Positions 18,201 to 26,568 of a stretch of 64,000 nucleotides of DNA are shown piece by piece. Position numbers and translations under genes: made by a program. This DNA comes from Rhodoferax aquaticus (lineage in GTDB: Bacteria; Pseudomonadota; Gammaproteobacteria; Burkholderiales; Burkholderiaceae_C): the NCBI RefSeq assembly GCF_006974105.1, contig NZ_CP036282.1:3224001-3288000 (forward strand), given 5' to 3'. Positions within the stretch are counted from its first letter, which is position 1; every line of letters begins with the position of its first letter. The notes beneath the pieces were generated by a model, which saw only the letters and a program-made list of their open reading frames with translations, did no database searches and was not told where the DNA came from.

Positions 18201-21200
18201 AGCCACGGTAGATACCACCAGCCTCACTGGCGCAGGTACCGGCGTGACCTCGGTCGGCGGCACCACCAGCCTACCCACCAGCAGCCTGTTCACCATCAAT
18301 AGCAACCCGGCAGGTCACTACCTGGTGGAGACCGACCCGCGCTTTACCAACTACCGTGCCTGGCTAAGCTCGGACTACATCACCACCCAACTCGCCCTGG
18401 ACCCCACCGTCACCCAAAAGCGGCTGGGTGACGGCTTCTATGAACAAAAGCTCATCCGCGAACAGGTAGCCCAACTCACTGGGCGCCGCTTCCTGGGCAA
18501 CTACACCAGCGACCAGCAGCAGTACCAAGCCCTCATGGACTCCGGCCTGACGTTTGCCAAGGCGTTCAACCTGCGCCCCGGCATTGCCCTCACCGCCAAC
18601 CAACTCGCCCTGCTCACCACCGACATCGTCTGGCTGCAGCAAGAAACAGTGACATTGGCCGATGGCACAAAGACCCAAGTACTGGTCCCCCACGTCTATG
18701 CCGCAGTCAAGGCTGGAGACCTTACCCCCAAGGGTGCCCTGCTCAGTGGCGACAGCGTAGCCATTCAGACTGCTGGCGACATCACCAACGCCGGCACCAT
18801 CCTGGGCCGCAAAGTCGTGAAGATTGAAGCCAGCAACCTCCACAACATCGCAGGCCTCATCCAAGCCCAAGATGTAGCCCTGCAAACCACTCAAGACCTC
18901 AACAACACCGGCGGCACCGTGGTGGCCGGCAACAGCTTGGTGGCGGTGGCCGGGCGGGACTTGAATGTATCCAGCACCACCGCCAGCAGCTCAGGCAGCG
19001 CTGGCAGTTACAGCTACAGCCAAACCGGCATAGACCGGGTAGCAGGCCTCTACGTCCAAGGCAAAGGTGTGCTGTACGCCAGTGCAGGTAACAACATCAA
19101 TCTGACTGCCGGTGAAGTAGCTGGCAACGGTGCAGTCCAGCTGGACGCCGGCAACAACGTCAATATCAACGCACTCACAACCCGCCAGACCAACACCTTC
19201 AACGCCGGTGACGCCAAGAACCACCTGCTCACCAGCCAGACCAGCGATGTGGGCAGCACCATCACTGCAGGCACCAACCTCACCGTGAACGCCGGCAACA
19301 GCATCACTGCCCGCGCCGCCACTCTGAATGCTGCAGACACCGTGGCTCTGGCCGCCAAAGGCAACATCGTGCTGGACGTCGGCCAAACCCAAAGCAGCTA
19401 TGACAGTGTGCAGACCAGCACCAGCAGTAGTCTCTTGAGTTCTACGACCACCAGCACCCAAACCCAAGCAAGTAGCGCCACCGCGCAGGTCAGCACCATC
19501 AACGCCAAGAACATCAGCGTCATCGCAGACCAGAACCTGGTGAGCGTAGGTACCGTGTTCAAGGGAAGCAACAGCGTCACCTTAGAGGGCAAAGGCACCA
19601 CCACCCTGTATGCCGCCACCAACACCACCCAGAGCACGACGACCACGCAAAGCAGCAGCTCCCTCTTAGGCCTCACCCTGGAAGACAAAACCGCCACCGA
19701 CAGCGTAGCCACAGCCAGCAGCATAGGTACCAAGCTCATCTCCAATGAGAAAGTCACCATTGGCGTGGGCAACCGCACCGAACTCCAGGGCACCGACATC
19801 CAGTCTCCCGAGACTAGCTTCGTAAAAACGGACCCACGCAAACGCGGCGAGCTCGTCATAGGAGCCAGCAAAGACACCACCCAGACCAGCCATACCGAAA
19901 AGTCTGAAACCGCAGGTGTCTGGCAAGAGCAAAAAGGCCAAGGCAGCACCACCCAGACCCTGAACCAAACCAAGATCTCGGGCAACGTGAGCTTTGATAA
20001 CGCTTTGAAGATCACGGTGCAGATACCCAAGGACGTGCAGGCCACTCCCGGTGGGCAAGCCCTGCAAAGCACGCTGCAGGCGCTCAGCAACAGCTCTCTG
20101 GCCAGCACGCCCCAGGGCTTGGCGTACTTGGAACAACTCAAGGCCAACCCCAACGTCAAGTGGGACCAAATTGCGCTGGCTAACGAGAAGTGGAGTTATC
20201 AATCTGCGGGGCTTACACCAGCAGGGGCTGCACTGCTCTCCATTGCAGTGGCGGCTTACGCACCGGGCCTGAGCACCGGCATTACCAGTGCTGTGGGCGG
20301 TGGCTCCATCGCAGCGGGCCTCAATGCTGGCTTCCTTGCCCTACAAAGCCAAGCAGCAGTCGCCTTGGTGAACAACGGGGGAGACATCGGCAAGACCTTG
20401 GATCAGCTGGGCAGTGAGCAAAGCATCAAGAACCTGCTGACCGTGATGGTGACAGCAGGTGCTTTGAGCAACTTGAACCAGACACTGGGATTCAACGGCC
20501 AAAGCGGAGCTGGTGCATCTGGCACCAACGGCATCACCACCAGCCAGGCGGCCAACCAGTTCACCAGCAACCTGCTCAAGAACGTCACCAACAACGTAGC
20601 AGGTGCTGCGATTGACGCGGCTATCAATGGCAAGGCGTTTGATGAAAAAGCACTCTCCGCTGCACTCTCTAGTGCTTTGATCACAGCGGGGATGGCACAG
20701 GGGGCGAATGTGATTGGCGATGCTGATCTGAATAGCTTTACCAACAAGCTCGCGCATGCAGCTCTGGGATGTGCGGGTGGGGCTGCTATTGCCGGTAACA
20801 GCAAAGGATGCAGTGCCGGTGCTGTGGGTGCGGTAGTCGGGGAGTTGACAGCCGACTTTGCACTTAACAGTGGCATGAGCGACACGCAAGCATCGGCACT
20901 CGCCAAGGTTCTGTCTGCTGCTGCGGGCGTTTTGGTTGACGGTGGCGGAAACAACGCTGCGGCAGTCAATATTGCTAGCACCACCGGACGCAACGCTGCA
21001 GAAAATAACCGTCTTTTACACAAGACAGAAACGCATAAGGCTGCTCAGCTAGCAACTCTGAGCAAGGGCAAGTTCACCCAAGCACAAATTGAAGATGCCA
21101 TGCGCAACAGCGGTAACAAGGCAAAGAATGAGTCTGTTACGACTGGTATGGTCAATCCCGGAGCGGTAGTGGAAGACAAGGGCGCTGTCTTTAACGTAGG

Positions 21201-21921
21201 TGGTGACGGTAAAAGTGTGGTTCAAACCCTTCCTAACGGAGGCAGGGTAGACCCAGAACTTGCGGCCTACATCATCGCCAATACCGGCGGAGCGAACTCA
21301 CCCTATGCTTGGTCCGACGCGCAAACCGGGAAGACAAAATCGCCTAGCAACGCCAATGCAGGGTTGAATACGATGACACCGAATGCAAATGGATGCATTA
21401 CTGCGGAATGTGCTGCTGGTATTCAGTCGGGGAAGGCAACTGTCCCTGATGGGAATTACGGGGTCGGTTTCTATCCTGGGCCAATGCCTGGTGGCGAAAT
21501 TGAGGTTGAGGTTCAAAACGGTGAGATAACAGGTGGCAAAGTTGGGGCGGGCTTTGGTGTGGGTGGCCACTTGAATCTTGGAACAAGAACTGTCGGAGGC
21601 GGATTGCTCCAAGGACCAGTTACTGGTGCAAAAGGTGGTGCACTCTCTGAGTCAAATCCTCAGCAAGCTGGTGAAGTACGTATTGGACCCGCTGCCAGTG
21701 TGAATGTAGGTGTTGGCACTGTTGGACTTGAAGTCGGTGCAAGTGCAGGAAAGTCCATTAAAGACGAAGGTGTATCGAATTTTGTGAATAGAACCGCCAC
21801 GCCAACAGTCGCACCAGTTTTGCCGAAAATTTCAGCTGAAGCAAAGGTCAACATCATTGAGTTTTCTGTGAAACCACCAGCTCAACCCATCGCAACAAAC
21901 TCAGAGGACGCTTCTAAATGA
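15250..21921 (+). CDS. cdiA: CdiA/FhaB-family two-partner secreted exoprotein
   Basis: A 2223-residue exoprotein with a GTG start. Order of parts: ESPR extended signal (MNKHLYRIIFNAKRGIRMAV), hydrophobic signal core near 62-78, TPS secretion domain about 85-330 with the NPxGI-type motif ANPAGIAVNGGG, and FHA-1 repeats to about 800. A YP-like block follows near 1023-1150 (YLVETDPRFTNYRAW, TGRRFLGNY), then FHA-2 repeats about 1160-1590 and a DUF637-type pretoxin domain about 1590-1915 that ends in NAAENNRLLH. The last 300 residues are a distinct Gly-rich C-terminus with no recognised nuclease motif. The ENN boundary is typical of exchangeable CdiA-CT toxins. Its stop overlaps the next gene (ATGA). 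Confidence 0.9.
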   Translation: MNKHLYRIIFNAKRGIRMAVAETAASQGKAASGETAARADTREAGFSASNGRLALMEYALSATKSIALGVTLLGLPLWLQAQVIADRTVPGNQQPTILSTASGVTQVNIQAPSTGGVSRNTYSQFDVGSKGVILNNSRTDTSTQIGGYVQGNPWLATGGARVILNEVNSSSASQIKGYVEVAGKRAEVIMANPAGIAVNGGGFLNASSVTLSTGNVVMNAGNLESFKVRGGTIAIDGAGLDTSTTDYTNLLSRALQVNAGIWAKDLKVATGSNDISAASAASPTATANASAATGPTPAFALDVASIGGMYAGKIHLIGTEAGLGIRNAGTIGASTGDVTVTNDGWISNTGSVYATGNTTLTAQGNISNTGTGLIASGGNTTVSAQGAGSQVSIATGATVAAGMSTTGAIGSAGNLTISSADSTTVQGQLASGGDTALTATSLVLDKAKVSGQNVQLTASTSDISVHQATVSAIETLSASTQTRLVTDGATVTAKQLNLSAHDLSNVDGTVQQSGTGNTIINLAGSLDNTNGKVAVNSNQFNLSVQSLNNNAGTIASNNNLAITVGADTTNTGSILANQDLSVSTTANLTNTGKVQAGQSLTVSANTLNNTATGELSSTTTTLNATGSFTNRGLVDAGNTAGTGSTRIQAVTVNNLGTGRIYGDKVGIASTTLNNDAETVAGVSKAATIAARDRLDIGATTVNNNQGSNILSVGDMAIGGILDTNGQATGRAGTVNNNASTIESFGAMRMTAATINNLNPNLQWASDAGTQSGSGTVYFTQAGTFDTATGGLLSTTGAWVAQAHGGYAYHQIVGYEPEVVCTGSGREDRRCTSTGNMLPIYGYVKGQAQANSSSSPSTFESFAQYTQTDYKPVVSSSTPGRIASGGAMTLDATQAVVNDQSEIVAGGALNITAAVDNKARSITLNSVRNGTAYNWDKFDHGCGGIKGCDYLYYAYRPSTHTSEIANTYTLDSAVQRQFVSSAVTKATVDTTSLTGAGTGVTSVGGTTSLPTSSLFTINSNPAGHYLVETDPRFTNYRAWLSSDYITTQLALDPTVTQKRLGDGFYEQKLIREQVAQLTGRRFLGNYTSDQQQYQALMDSGLTFAKAFNLRPGIALTANQLALLTTDIVWLQQETVTLADGTKTQVLVPHVYAAVKAGDLTPKGALLSGDSVAIQTAGDITNAGTILGRKVVKIEASNLHNIAGLIQAQDVALQTTQDLNNTGGTVVAGNSLVAVAGRDLNVSSTTASSSGSAGSYSYSQTGIDRVAGLYVQGKGVLYASAGNNINLTAGEVAGNGAVQLDAGNNVNINALTTRQTNTFNAGDAKNHLLTSQTSDVGSTITAGTNLTVNAGNSITARAATLNAADTVALAAKGNIVLDVGQTQSSYDSVQTSTSSSLLSSTTTSTQTQASSATAQVSTINAKNISVIADQNLVSVGTVFKGSNSVTLEGKGTTTLYAATNTTQSTTTTQSSSSLLGLTLEDKTATDSVATASSIGTKLISNEKVTIGVGNRTELQGTDIQSPETSFVKTDPRKRGELVIGASKDTTQTSHTEKSETAGVWQEQKGQGSTTQTLNQTKISGNVSFDNALKITVQIPKDVQATPGGQALQSTLQALSNSSLASTPQGLAYLEQLKANPNVKWDQIALANEKWSYQSAGLTPAGAALLSIAVAAYAPGLSTGITSAVGGGSIAAGLNAGFLALQSQAAVALVNNGGDIGKTLDQLGSEQSIKNLLTVMVTAGALSNLNQTLGFNGQSGAGASGTNGITTSQAANQFTSNLLKNVTNNVAGAAIDAAINGKAFDEKALSAALSSALITAGMAQGANVIGDADLNSFTNKLAHAALGCAGGAAIAGNSKGCSAGAVGAVVGELTADFALNSGMSDTQASALAKVLSAAAGVLVDGGGNNAAAVNIASTTGRNAAENNRLLHKTETHKAAQLATLSKGKFTQAQIEDAMRNSGNKAKNESVTTGMVNPGAVVEDKGAVFNVGGDGKSVVQTLPNGGRVDPELAAYIIANTGGANSPYAWSDAQTGKTKSPSNANAGLNTMTPNANGCITAECAAGIQSGKATVPDGNYGVGFYPGPMPGGEIEVEVQNGEITGGKVGAGFGVGGHLNLGTRTVGGGLLQGPVTGAKGGALSESNPQQAGEVRIGPAASVNVGVGTVGLEVGASAGKSIKDEGVSNFVNRTATPTVAPVLPKISAEAKVNIIEFSVKPPAQPIATNSEDASK
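15401..15450 (-). repeat. Dispersed repeat copy 6 (inside cdiA)
   Basis: Minus-strand consensus copy: TTGGTAGCGGATAGCGCATA, then TTCCATGAGCGCTAGCCGCC. It lies in frame between the ESPR and the hydrophobic signal core, and codes for LALMEYALSATKSIA. Confidence 0.8.
18732..19363 (+). repeat. Long repeat A, cdiA copy
   Basis: About 0.63 kb of FHA-2 coding DNA, repeated nearly base for base at 25902-26539. The later copy differs by scattered substitutions and one 6-nt insertion. Long stretches read identical. Confidence 0.9.
19009..20024 (+). repeat. Long repeat B, cdiA copy
   Basis: About 1.0 kb of FHA-2 and pretoxin coding DNA, repeated at 22421-23436 in the orphan module. Identity stops abruptly in both copies after ATCACGGTGCAGAT. 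Confidence 0.9.
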
Positions 21922-22280
21922 TTCGACGTATTGTGTTGTGGATAAAGGGAAACCCAAGCTTGAATGCGGATGAAGCGAGGGAAGAATTTAGAAAACGGCA
22001 TAAACACGGCGTGTTTTTTTTCTTGATTCCCATGATTCTGTTTTCGGTCTTTGTGATCTTTCCTAAAGGAAATTTGCTCAGTGAGGAAACTCTTGTCTCG
22101 CTGGCATTCACCGCGTTTTTTGTACTGTTTTTCTATACAATGTTGTATTACCGCTGCCCTCGTTGCGGTACCACGCCCACCAGTAGCAAGCCAGGTACGA
22201 CAGGCGTACTACTTTTCCCCAAAAAGTGCAGCCGGTGTGGTGCGCCACTACTGCCAAATCATCGATGGGGTCAGGATTGA
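21918..22280 (+). CDS. Candidate immunity protein, small membrane protein with zinc ribbon
   Basis: A 120-residue protein whose ATG overlaps the cdiA TGA (ATGA), implying coupled translation. Two adjacent hydrophobic segments lie near residues 32-50 and 62-80. A C-terminal cytosolic-type zinc ribbon follows, with CPRCG and CSRCG pairs. In Cdi systems the gene directly after cdiA encodes the cognate immunity protein (CdiI), and this position fits exactly. The gene is AT-richer than upstream repeat regions, like other exchangeable toxin/immunity tails. No family recognised; immunity role is inferred from position. Confidence 0.65.
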   Translation: MIRRIVLWIKGNPSLNADEAREEFRKRHKHGVFFFLIPMILFSVFVIFPKGNLLSEETLVSLAFTAFFVLFFYTMLYYRCPRCGTTPTSSKPGTTGVLLFPKKCSRCGAPLLPNHRWGQD

Positions 22281-25200
22281 TTCAAGTTCGGCTTCTACCG
22301 AAACTCGATGATCGCTTTGTTCTTGATGCTGTCCTATTTCGCATTAAAACGCAATTGACGCCCATGGAATATGCGCAAACAGCTCCTAAAACAATAGCAA
22401 TTCGGCGATCCTGCGGCGCCTACAGCTACAGCCAAACCGGCATAGACTGGGTAGCCGGCCTCTACGTCCAAGGGCCGGGTGTGCTGTACGCCAGTGCAGG
22501 TAACAACATCAACCTGACTGCCGCTGAAGTAGCTGGCAACGGTGCAGTCCAGCTGGACGCCGGCAACAACGTCAACCTCCAAACCCTCACAACCCGCCAG
22601 ACCAACACCTTCAACGCCGGTGACGCCAAGAACCACCTGCTCACCAGCCAGACCAGCGATGTGGGCAGCACCATCACTGCAGGCACCAACCTCACCGTGA
22701 ACGCCGGCAACAGCATCACTGCCCGCGCCGCCACTCTGAATGCTGCAGACACCGTGGCTCTGGCCGCCAAAGGCAACATCATTCTGGACGCCGGCCAAAC
22801 CCAAAGCAGCTATGACAGTGTGCAGACCAGCACCAGCAGTAGTCTCTTGAGCTCTACGACCACCAGCACCCAAACCCAAGCAAGTAGCGCCACCGCGCAG
22901 GTCAGCACCATCAACGCCAAGAACATCAGCGTCATCGCAGACCAGAACCTGGTGAGCGTAGGTACCGTGTTCAAGGGAAGCAACAGCGTGTATGTGGAAG
23001 GCAAAGACACCACCACCCTGTATGCAGCCACCAACACCACCCAGAGCACGACGACCACGCAAAGCAGCAGCTCCCTCTTAGGCCTCACCCTGGAAGACAA
23101 AACCACCACCGACAGCAAAGCCACCGCCAGCAGCATTGGCTCCCGCCTCATCTCCAATGAGAAAGTCACCATTGGCGTGGGCAACCGCACCGAACTCCAG
23201 GGCACCGACATCCAGTCTCCCGAGACTAGCTTCGTAAAGACGGACCCGCGCAAACGCGGCGAGCTCGTCATAGGAGCCAGCAAAGACACCACCCAGACCA
23301 GCCATACCGAAAAGTCTGAAACCGCAGGTGTCTGGCAAGAACAAAAGGGCCAAGGCACGACCACCCAGACCCTGAACCAGACCAAGATCTCGGGCAACGT
23401 GAGCTTTGATAACGCTTTGAAGATCACGGTGCAGATTCCTGACACCAAGGGTGGGCAGGAGCTCAAGAGCCAGATACAGGCATTGGCAGGCCAGAGTACA
23501 GGGGCAGGAACCAGCACCGGACTGGAATACCTCAACACCCTGGCCCAGCGCACGGACATCCAATGGGACAAGGTGGCCCTCGCCCATGAAAACTGGAGCT
23601 ATCAATCGGCGGGGCTCACACCAGCAGGGGCTGCACTGCTCACCATTGCAGTGGCCGCTGGAACAGGTGGCCTGGGAGCCGGGCTTACGGGTACCACCGG
23701 TGCACTGGGCACTGCCATGAGTGCGGGCTTCTCCTCGCTGGCCTCTCAGGCAGCTGTCAGCCTAGTGAACAACGGAGGCGATATCGGCAAGACGCTGGAG
23801 CAACTGGGCAAGGAAGAAAGCATCAAGGGTCTCTTGCTCACCATGGCCACGGCAGGCGCCTTGGACAAGCTCAACAGCACCATGGGCTGGAACAACATCA
23901 ATGCCAAGAGTCCTTTTGTGGACCAGCTCCAGAAGAACCTGACCAACAACGTCGCCACAGACTTGATGAACAGTGCGCTGGCGGGCAAGCCGTTTGATGA
24001 GAAGACGTTTGCCAATTCGCTCAAGGGGGCGTTGATCAATACGGGCATGGCGCAGGGGGCGAATGCGATTGGGGATGCGGCTTCCAGCCAGAACGGAAAC
24101 CCTCCCCTGATTGATGCGTTCACCCACAAGCTGGCCCACGCCATACTAGGTTGTGTAGGCGGCTCTGCATCTGCCGGTGATACGAAAGGCTGCGCTCCCG
24201 GCGCTGTTGGGGGTGTTGTTGGGGAACTCGCAGCGCAGTATTACAACCCCAGTGGCGACCCTACCAAAACCACGGATACGGTGAACTTCGCCAAGACCAT
24301 GGCCGCTGTGGCAGGCCTGCTGGTGGGTGGCGGTGGGGACAATGCACAGGCCGTGAACATCGCCGCAACCACGGGGGCCAATGCGGCACAGAACAACCGG
24401 CAGTTGCATCCGGACCAATATAAACTGGCAAAAGAGTACTCCAAGAACAAGTCAGTGCGAGATGCGCTTTCCAAGATAGAAGGACGTGAGGTCAGTGAAA
24501 CTGAACTAGAAGGTCGCTTGACTGCAGAAATGCTGAGGAATTCAGATGCTTCTGCGTCTGCACAGAGTGGCGGCGTGAACGACTACAAATTGCGATCTTT
24601 GATGGGTTGCCAGCTACTCAATTGCGATGCCTCAAAAACTGATCCCGACTATGCCAACAGCCGCGTGAACTCGCAGTTCCTAGCCTCGAATTGGAGTACC
24701 TATGCCAATGGACTGAGCCAATTGAAAACGGGTCAAACCTACAACCAGTTGGTCACCAACAACGTCAAAGACAACCCTGTGAGTACTGGGGTTGCTGGAG
24801 CGGGAATGATCGGGTATGGCGTAGTCATTGGGGGACCTGCAACGATTGGGACGCGATTGATTACCGGTGGTGTTGGTGCCGGTGGCAACGCTGGTTTCCA
24901 GAGCATTGGAGATCAACCTATGGATTGGGTGGATGTCGGCATTGCAGGGTTCACGGGCTTTGTGACGGGTGGCGGTGGGTTCTGGCAAGGTCTAACCTCA
25001 TCGGTTGCAATCAATTCCGGTGGTGCGTTAGCCGGCAGCGCTATCAAGTCTGAAAATCCGAATGCTGCGATGGGCGGTGCGGCAGCGGGTACTGTTCTCG
25101 GCTACGGTGCCGGCAAAGCCATTGAGTCGGTCGTCAAAATCAAAGTCGATCCTTGGTATCGACCTGAATGGATATCCGCTGGACCATATGGCATCGTTCA

Positions 25201-25315
25201 GTTCAATACCCCAAGTCAATTGCCATTTTTATCGGGAACGCTTGGATCAACTGCCGCCCAAGAGCCATCAGGAGACAGTATAAAAGGTCAAATAAACAAG
25301 GCGCAAGGCCAGTAA
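22226..25315 (+). CDS. Orphan CdiA C-terminal module (5'-truncated cdiA)
   Basis: An open frame of 1029 codons. The first 65 codons (overlapping the previous gene and dispersed repeat 7) are not cdiA-like and have no credible ribosome binding site. Real homology starts at 22421 (YSYSQTGIDWVAGLYVQ) inside FHA-2 and runs through the pretoxin domain to AAQNNRQLH near 24400. There is no signal peptide or TPS domain, so it cannot be secreted as it stands. A new C-terminus of about 300 residues follows, with glycine-rich hydrophobic stretches (VSTGVAGAGMIGYGVVIGG) and an unrelated end. This is the classic form of an orphan cdiA-CT, silent until recombined into cdiA. Confidence 0.8.
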   Translation: MQPVWCATTAKSSMGSGLIQVRLLPKLDDRFVLDAVLFRIKTQLTPMEYAQTAPKTIAIRRSCGAYSYSQTGIDWVAGLYVQGPGVLYASAGNNINLTAAEVAGNGAVQLDAGNNVNLQTLTTRQTNTFNAGDAKNHLLTSQTSDVGSTITAGTNLTVNAGNSITARAATLNAADTVALAAKGNIILDAGQTQSSYDSVQTSTSSSLLSSTTTSTQTQASSATAQVSTINAKNISVIADQNLVSVGTVFKGSNSVYVEGKDTTTLYAATNTTQSTTTTQSSSSLLGLTLEDKTTTDSKATASSIGSRLISNEKVTIGVGNRTELQGTDIQSPETSFVKTDPRKRGELVIGASKDTTQTSHTEKSETAGVWQEQKGQGTTTQTLNQTKISGNVSFDNALKITVQIPDTKGGQELKSQIQALAGQSTGAGTSTGLEYLNTLAQRTDIQWDKVALAHENWSYQSAGLTPAGAALLTIAVAAGTGGLGAGLTGTTGALGTAMSAGFSSLASQAAVSLVNNGGDIGKTLEQLGKEESIKGLLLTMATAGALDKLNSTMGWNNINAKSPFVDQLQKNLTNNVATDLMNSALAGKPFDEKTFANSLKGALINTGMAQGANAIGDAASSQNGNPPLIDAFTHKLAHAILGCVGGSASAGDTKGCAPGAVGGVVGELAAQYYNPSGDPTKTTDTVNFAKTMAAVAGLLVGGGGDNAQAVNIAATTGANAAQNNRQLHPDQYKLAKEYSKNKSVRDALSKIEGREVSETELEGRLTAEMLRNSDASASAQSGGVNDYKLRSLMGCQLLNCDASKTDPDYANSRVNSQFLASNWSTYANGLSQLKTGQTYNQLVTNNVKDNPVSTGVAGAGMIGYGVVIGGPATIGTRLITGGVGAGGNAGFQSIGDQPMDWVDVGIAGFTGFVTGGGGFWQGLTSSVAINSGGALAGSAIKSENPNAAMGGAAAGTVLGYGAGKAIESVVKIKVDPWYRPEWISAGPYGIVQFNTPSQLPFLSGTLGSTAAQEPSGDSIKGQINKAQGQ
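22355..22399 (-). repeat. Dispersed repeat copy 7 (cassette boundary)
   Basis: Minus strand: TTAGGAGCTGTTTGCGCATA, then TTCCATGGGCGTCAATTGCG. It ends about 20 nt before cdiA homology resumes at 22421. Confidence 0.8.
22421..23436 (+). repeat. Long repeat B, orphan-module copy
   Basis: Second copy of 19009-20024 at a constant offset of 3412 nt, with few substitutions. Some changes cluster, for example VYVEGKD versus VTLEGKG. Confidence 0.9.
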
Positions 25316-25317
25316 AT

Positions 25318-25683
25318 ATGAAAAGCATTGCAAAGTGGGTTTGTCAACAAATGTTGTGGAACTGGATCGTTCTGACTCTCACGTTTTCACTTACTGTTGC
25401 TTTGATAAGGTTGGTTGCCAATCCCTTTATAGCGTGGATATTCGCCGGTAATTGGGAGTGGTCATCTGCGGAACTAACAGCAAGCTACCTTCTTGGTTCC
25501 ACCGGAATCGCTTTAATTGGAGCTGTCTCATTGACCTGCCACCACTGGTACCAACTTGGCCGCGAAAGCAAAGCTGTCAAGTGGCTAGTAATCATCGCCA
25601 TTCATGCCGCAACCTTGGCGCTTGTGTTCGGAGTCATAAATCCTGCAATCAAGAAGCTGGCGAAGACCTTGGTTTCTTTGTGA
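25318..25683 (+). CDS. Candidate immunity protein for the orphan module, multi-pass membrane protein
   Basis: A 121-residue protein with three predicted membrane helices: near 14-35 (NWIVLTLTFSLTVALIRLV), near 52-72 (ASYLLGSTGIALIGAVSL) and near 88-108 (WLVIIAIHAATLALVFGVI). The ATG at 25318 comes 2 nt after the stop of the orphan CdiA module, the standard place for an immunity gene. It shares no obvious sequence with the 21918 protein, as expected for different toxin/immunity pairs. Immunity is inferred from position. Confidence 0.65.
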   Translation: MKSIAKWVCQQMLWNWIVLTLTFSLTVALIRLVANPFIAWIFAGNWEWSSAELTASYLLGSTGIALIGAVSLTCHHWYQLGRESKAVKWLVIIAIHAATLALVFGVINPAIKKLAKTLVSL

Positions 25684-25812
25684 CTAGCGTTTTGATTGAT
25701 TCGATGAGCTGACTTTGATGTTGGGCAGAAATTCAGGCGCAGCCGGCACCACTCGAAACACTACCCGCCAACCAACTCAGTGTTCTCGCCGCGCTGGTGT
25801 TTATGCATAAAT
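25684..25812. other. Short intergenic region before third fragment
   Basis: No gene or clear terminator seen. It ends at dispersed repeat copy 8. Confidence 0.4.
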
Positions 25813-25862
25813 TGACCTCTAGCGCCAATGAAACATGCGCAAGCAGCTACATATTTAGTAGC
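25813..25862 (-). repeat. Dispersed repeat copy 8 (cassette boundary)
   Basis: Minus strand: CTACTAAATATGTAGCTGCT, then TGCGCATGTTTCATTGGCGC and TAGAGG. It ends 40 nt before the cdiA homology of the third fragment. Confidence 0.8.
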
Positions 25863-26568
25863 AAAATGCCGCTTCCCGGGCGTCTTCGGGTCTGGCCTGC
25901 CGGGTGCCCTGCTCAGTGGCGACAGTGTTTCCATCCAAACCACAGGCGACATCACCAACGCCGGCACCATCCTGGGCCGCAAAGTCGTGAAGATTGAAGC
26001 CAGCAACCTCCACAACATCGCAGGCCTCATCCAAGCCCAAGATGTAGCCCTGCAAACCACTCAAGACCTCAACAACACCGGCGGCACCGTGGTGGCCGGC
26101 AACAGCTTGGTGGCGGTGGCCGGGCGGGACTTGAATGTATCCAGCACCACCGCCAGCAGCTCAGGCAGCGCTGGCAGTTACAGCTACAGCCAAACCGGCA
26201 TAGACCGGGTAGCAGGCCTCTACGTCCAAGGCAAAGGTGTGCTGTACGCCAGCGCAGGCAACAACATCAACATAACTGGCGCAGAGATAGCAGGCAATGG
26301 AGCGGTGCAGCTGGACGCCGGCAACAACGTCAATATCAACGCACTCACAACCCGCCAGACCAACACCTTCAACGCCGGTCACGCCAAGAACCACTTGCTC
26401 ACCAGCCAGACCAGCGATGTGGGCAGCACCATCACTGCAGGCACCAACCTCACCGTGAACGCCAGCAACAGCAACAGCATCGCTGCCCGCGCCGCCACCC
26501 TGAATGCTGCAGACACCGTTGCTCTGGCCGCCAAAGGCAGCTTTACCTCTAGCCAGGGCTTGAGGTAG
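25828..26568 (+). pseudogene. Third cdiA fragment (FHA-2 piece)
   Basis: An open frame of 246 codons. From 25902 it matches cdiA residues about 1161-1371 (GALLSGDSVSIQTTGDITNA). It lacks both the 5' secretion domains and any pretoxin or C-terminal domain. Homology ends at 26539 and the frame stops at 26568 after unrelated SFTSSQGLR. One in-frame 6-nt insertion turns NAGNS into NASNSNS. No immunity-like gene follows. It is a cassette remnant that could serve as a recombination substrate. Confidence 0.8.
25902..26539 (+). repeat. Long repeat A, third-fragment copy
   Basis: Second copy of 18732-19363; the offset is 7170 nt at the start and 7176 after the 6-nt insertion. Confidence 0.9.

Noticed and set aside
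22226..22420. Start of a full new exoprotein gene at 22226
   Set aside because: The first 65 codons overlap the previous gene and a dispersed repeat, lack a signal peptide and ribosome binding site, and are not cdiA-like.
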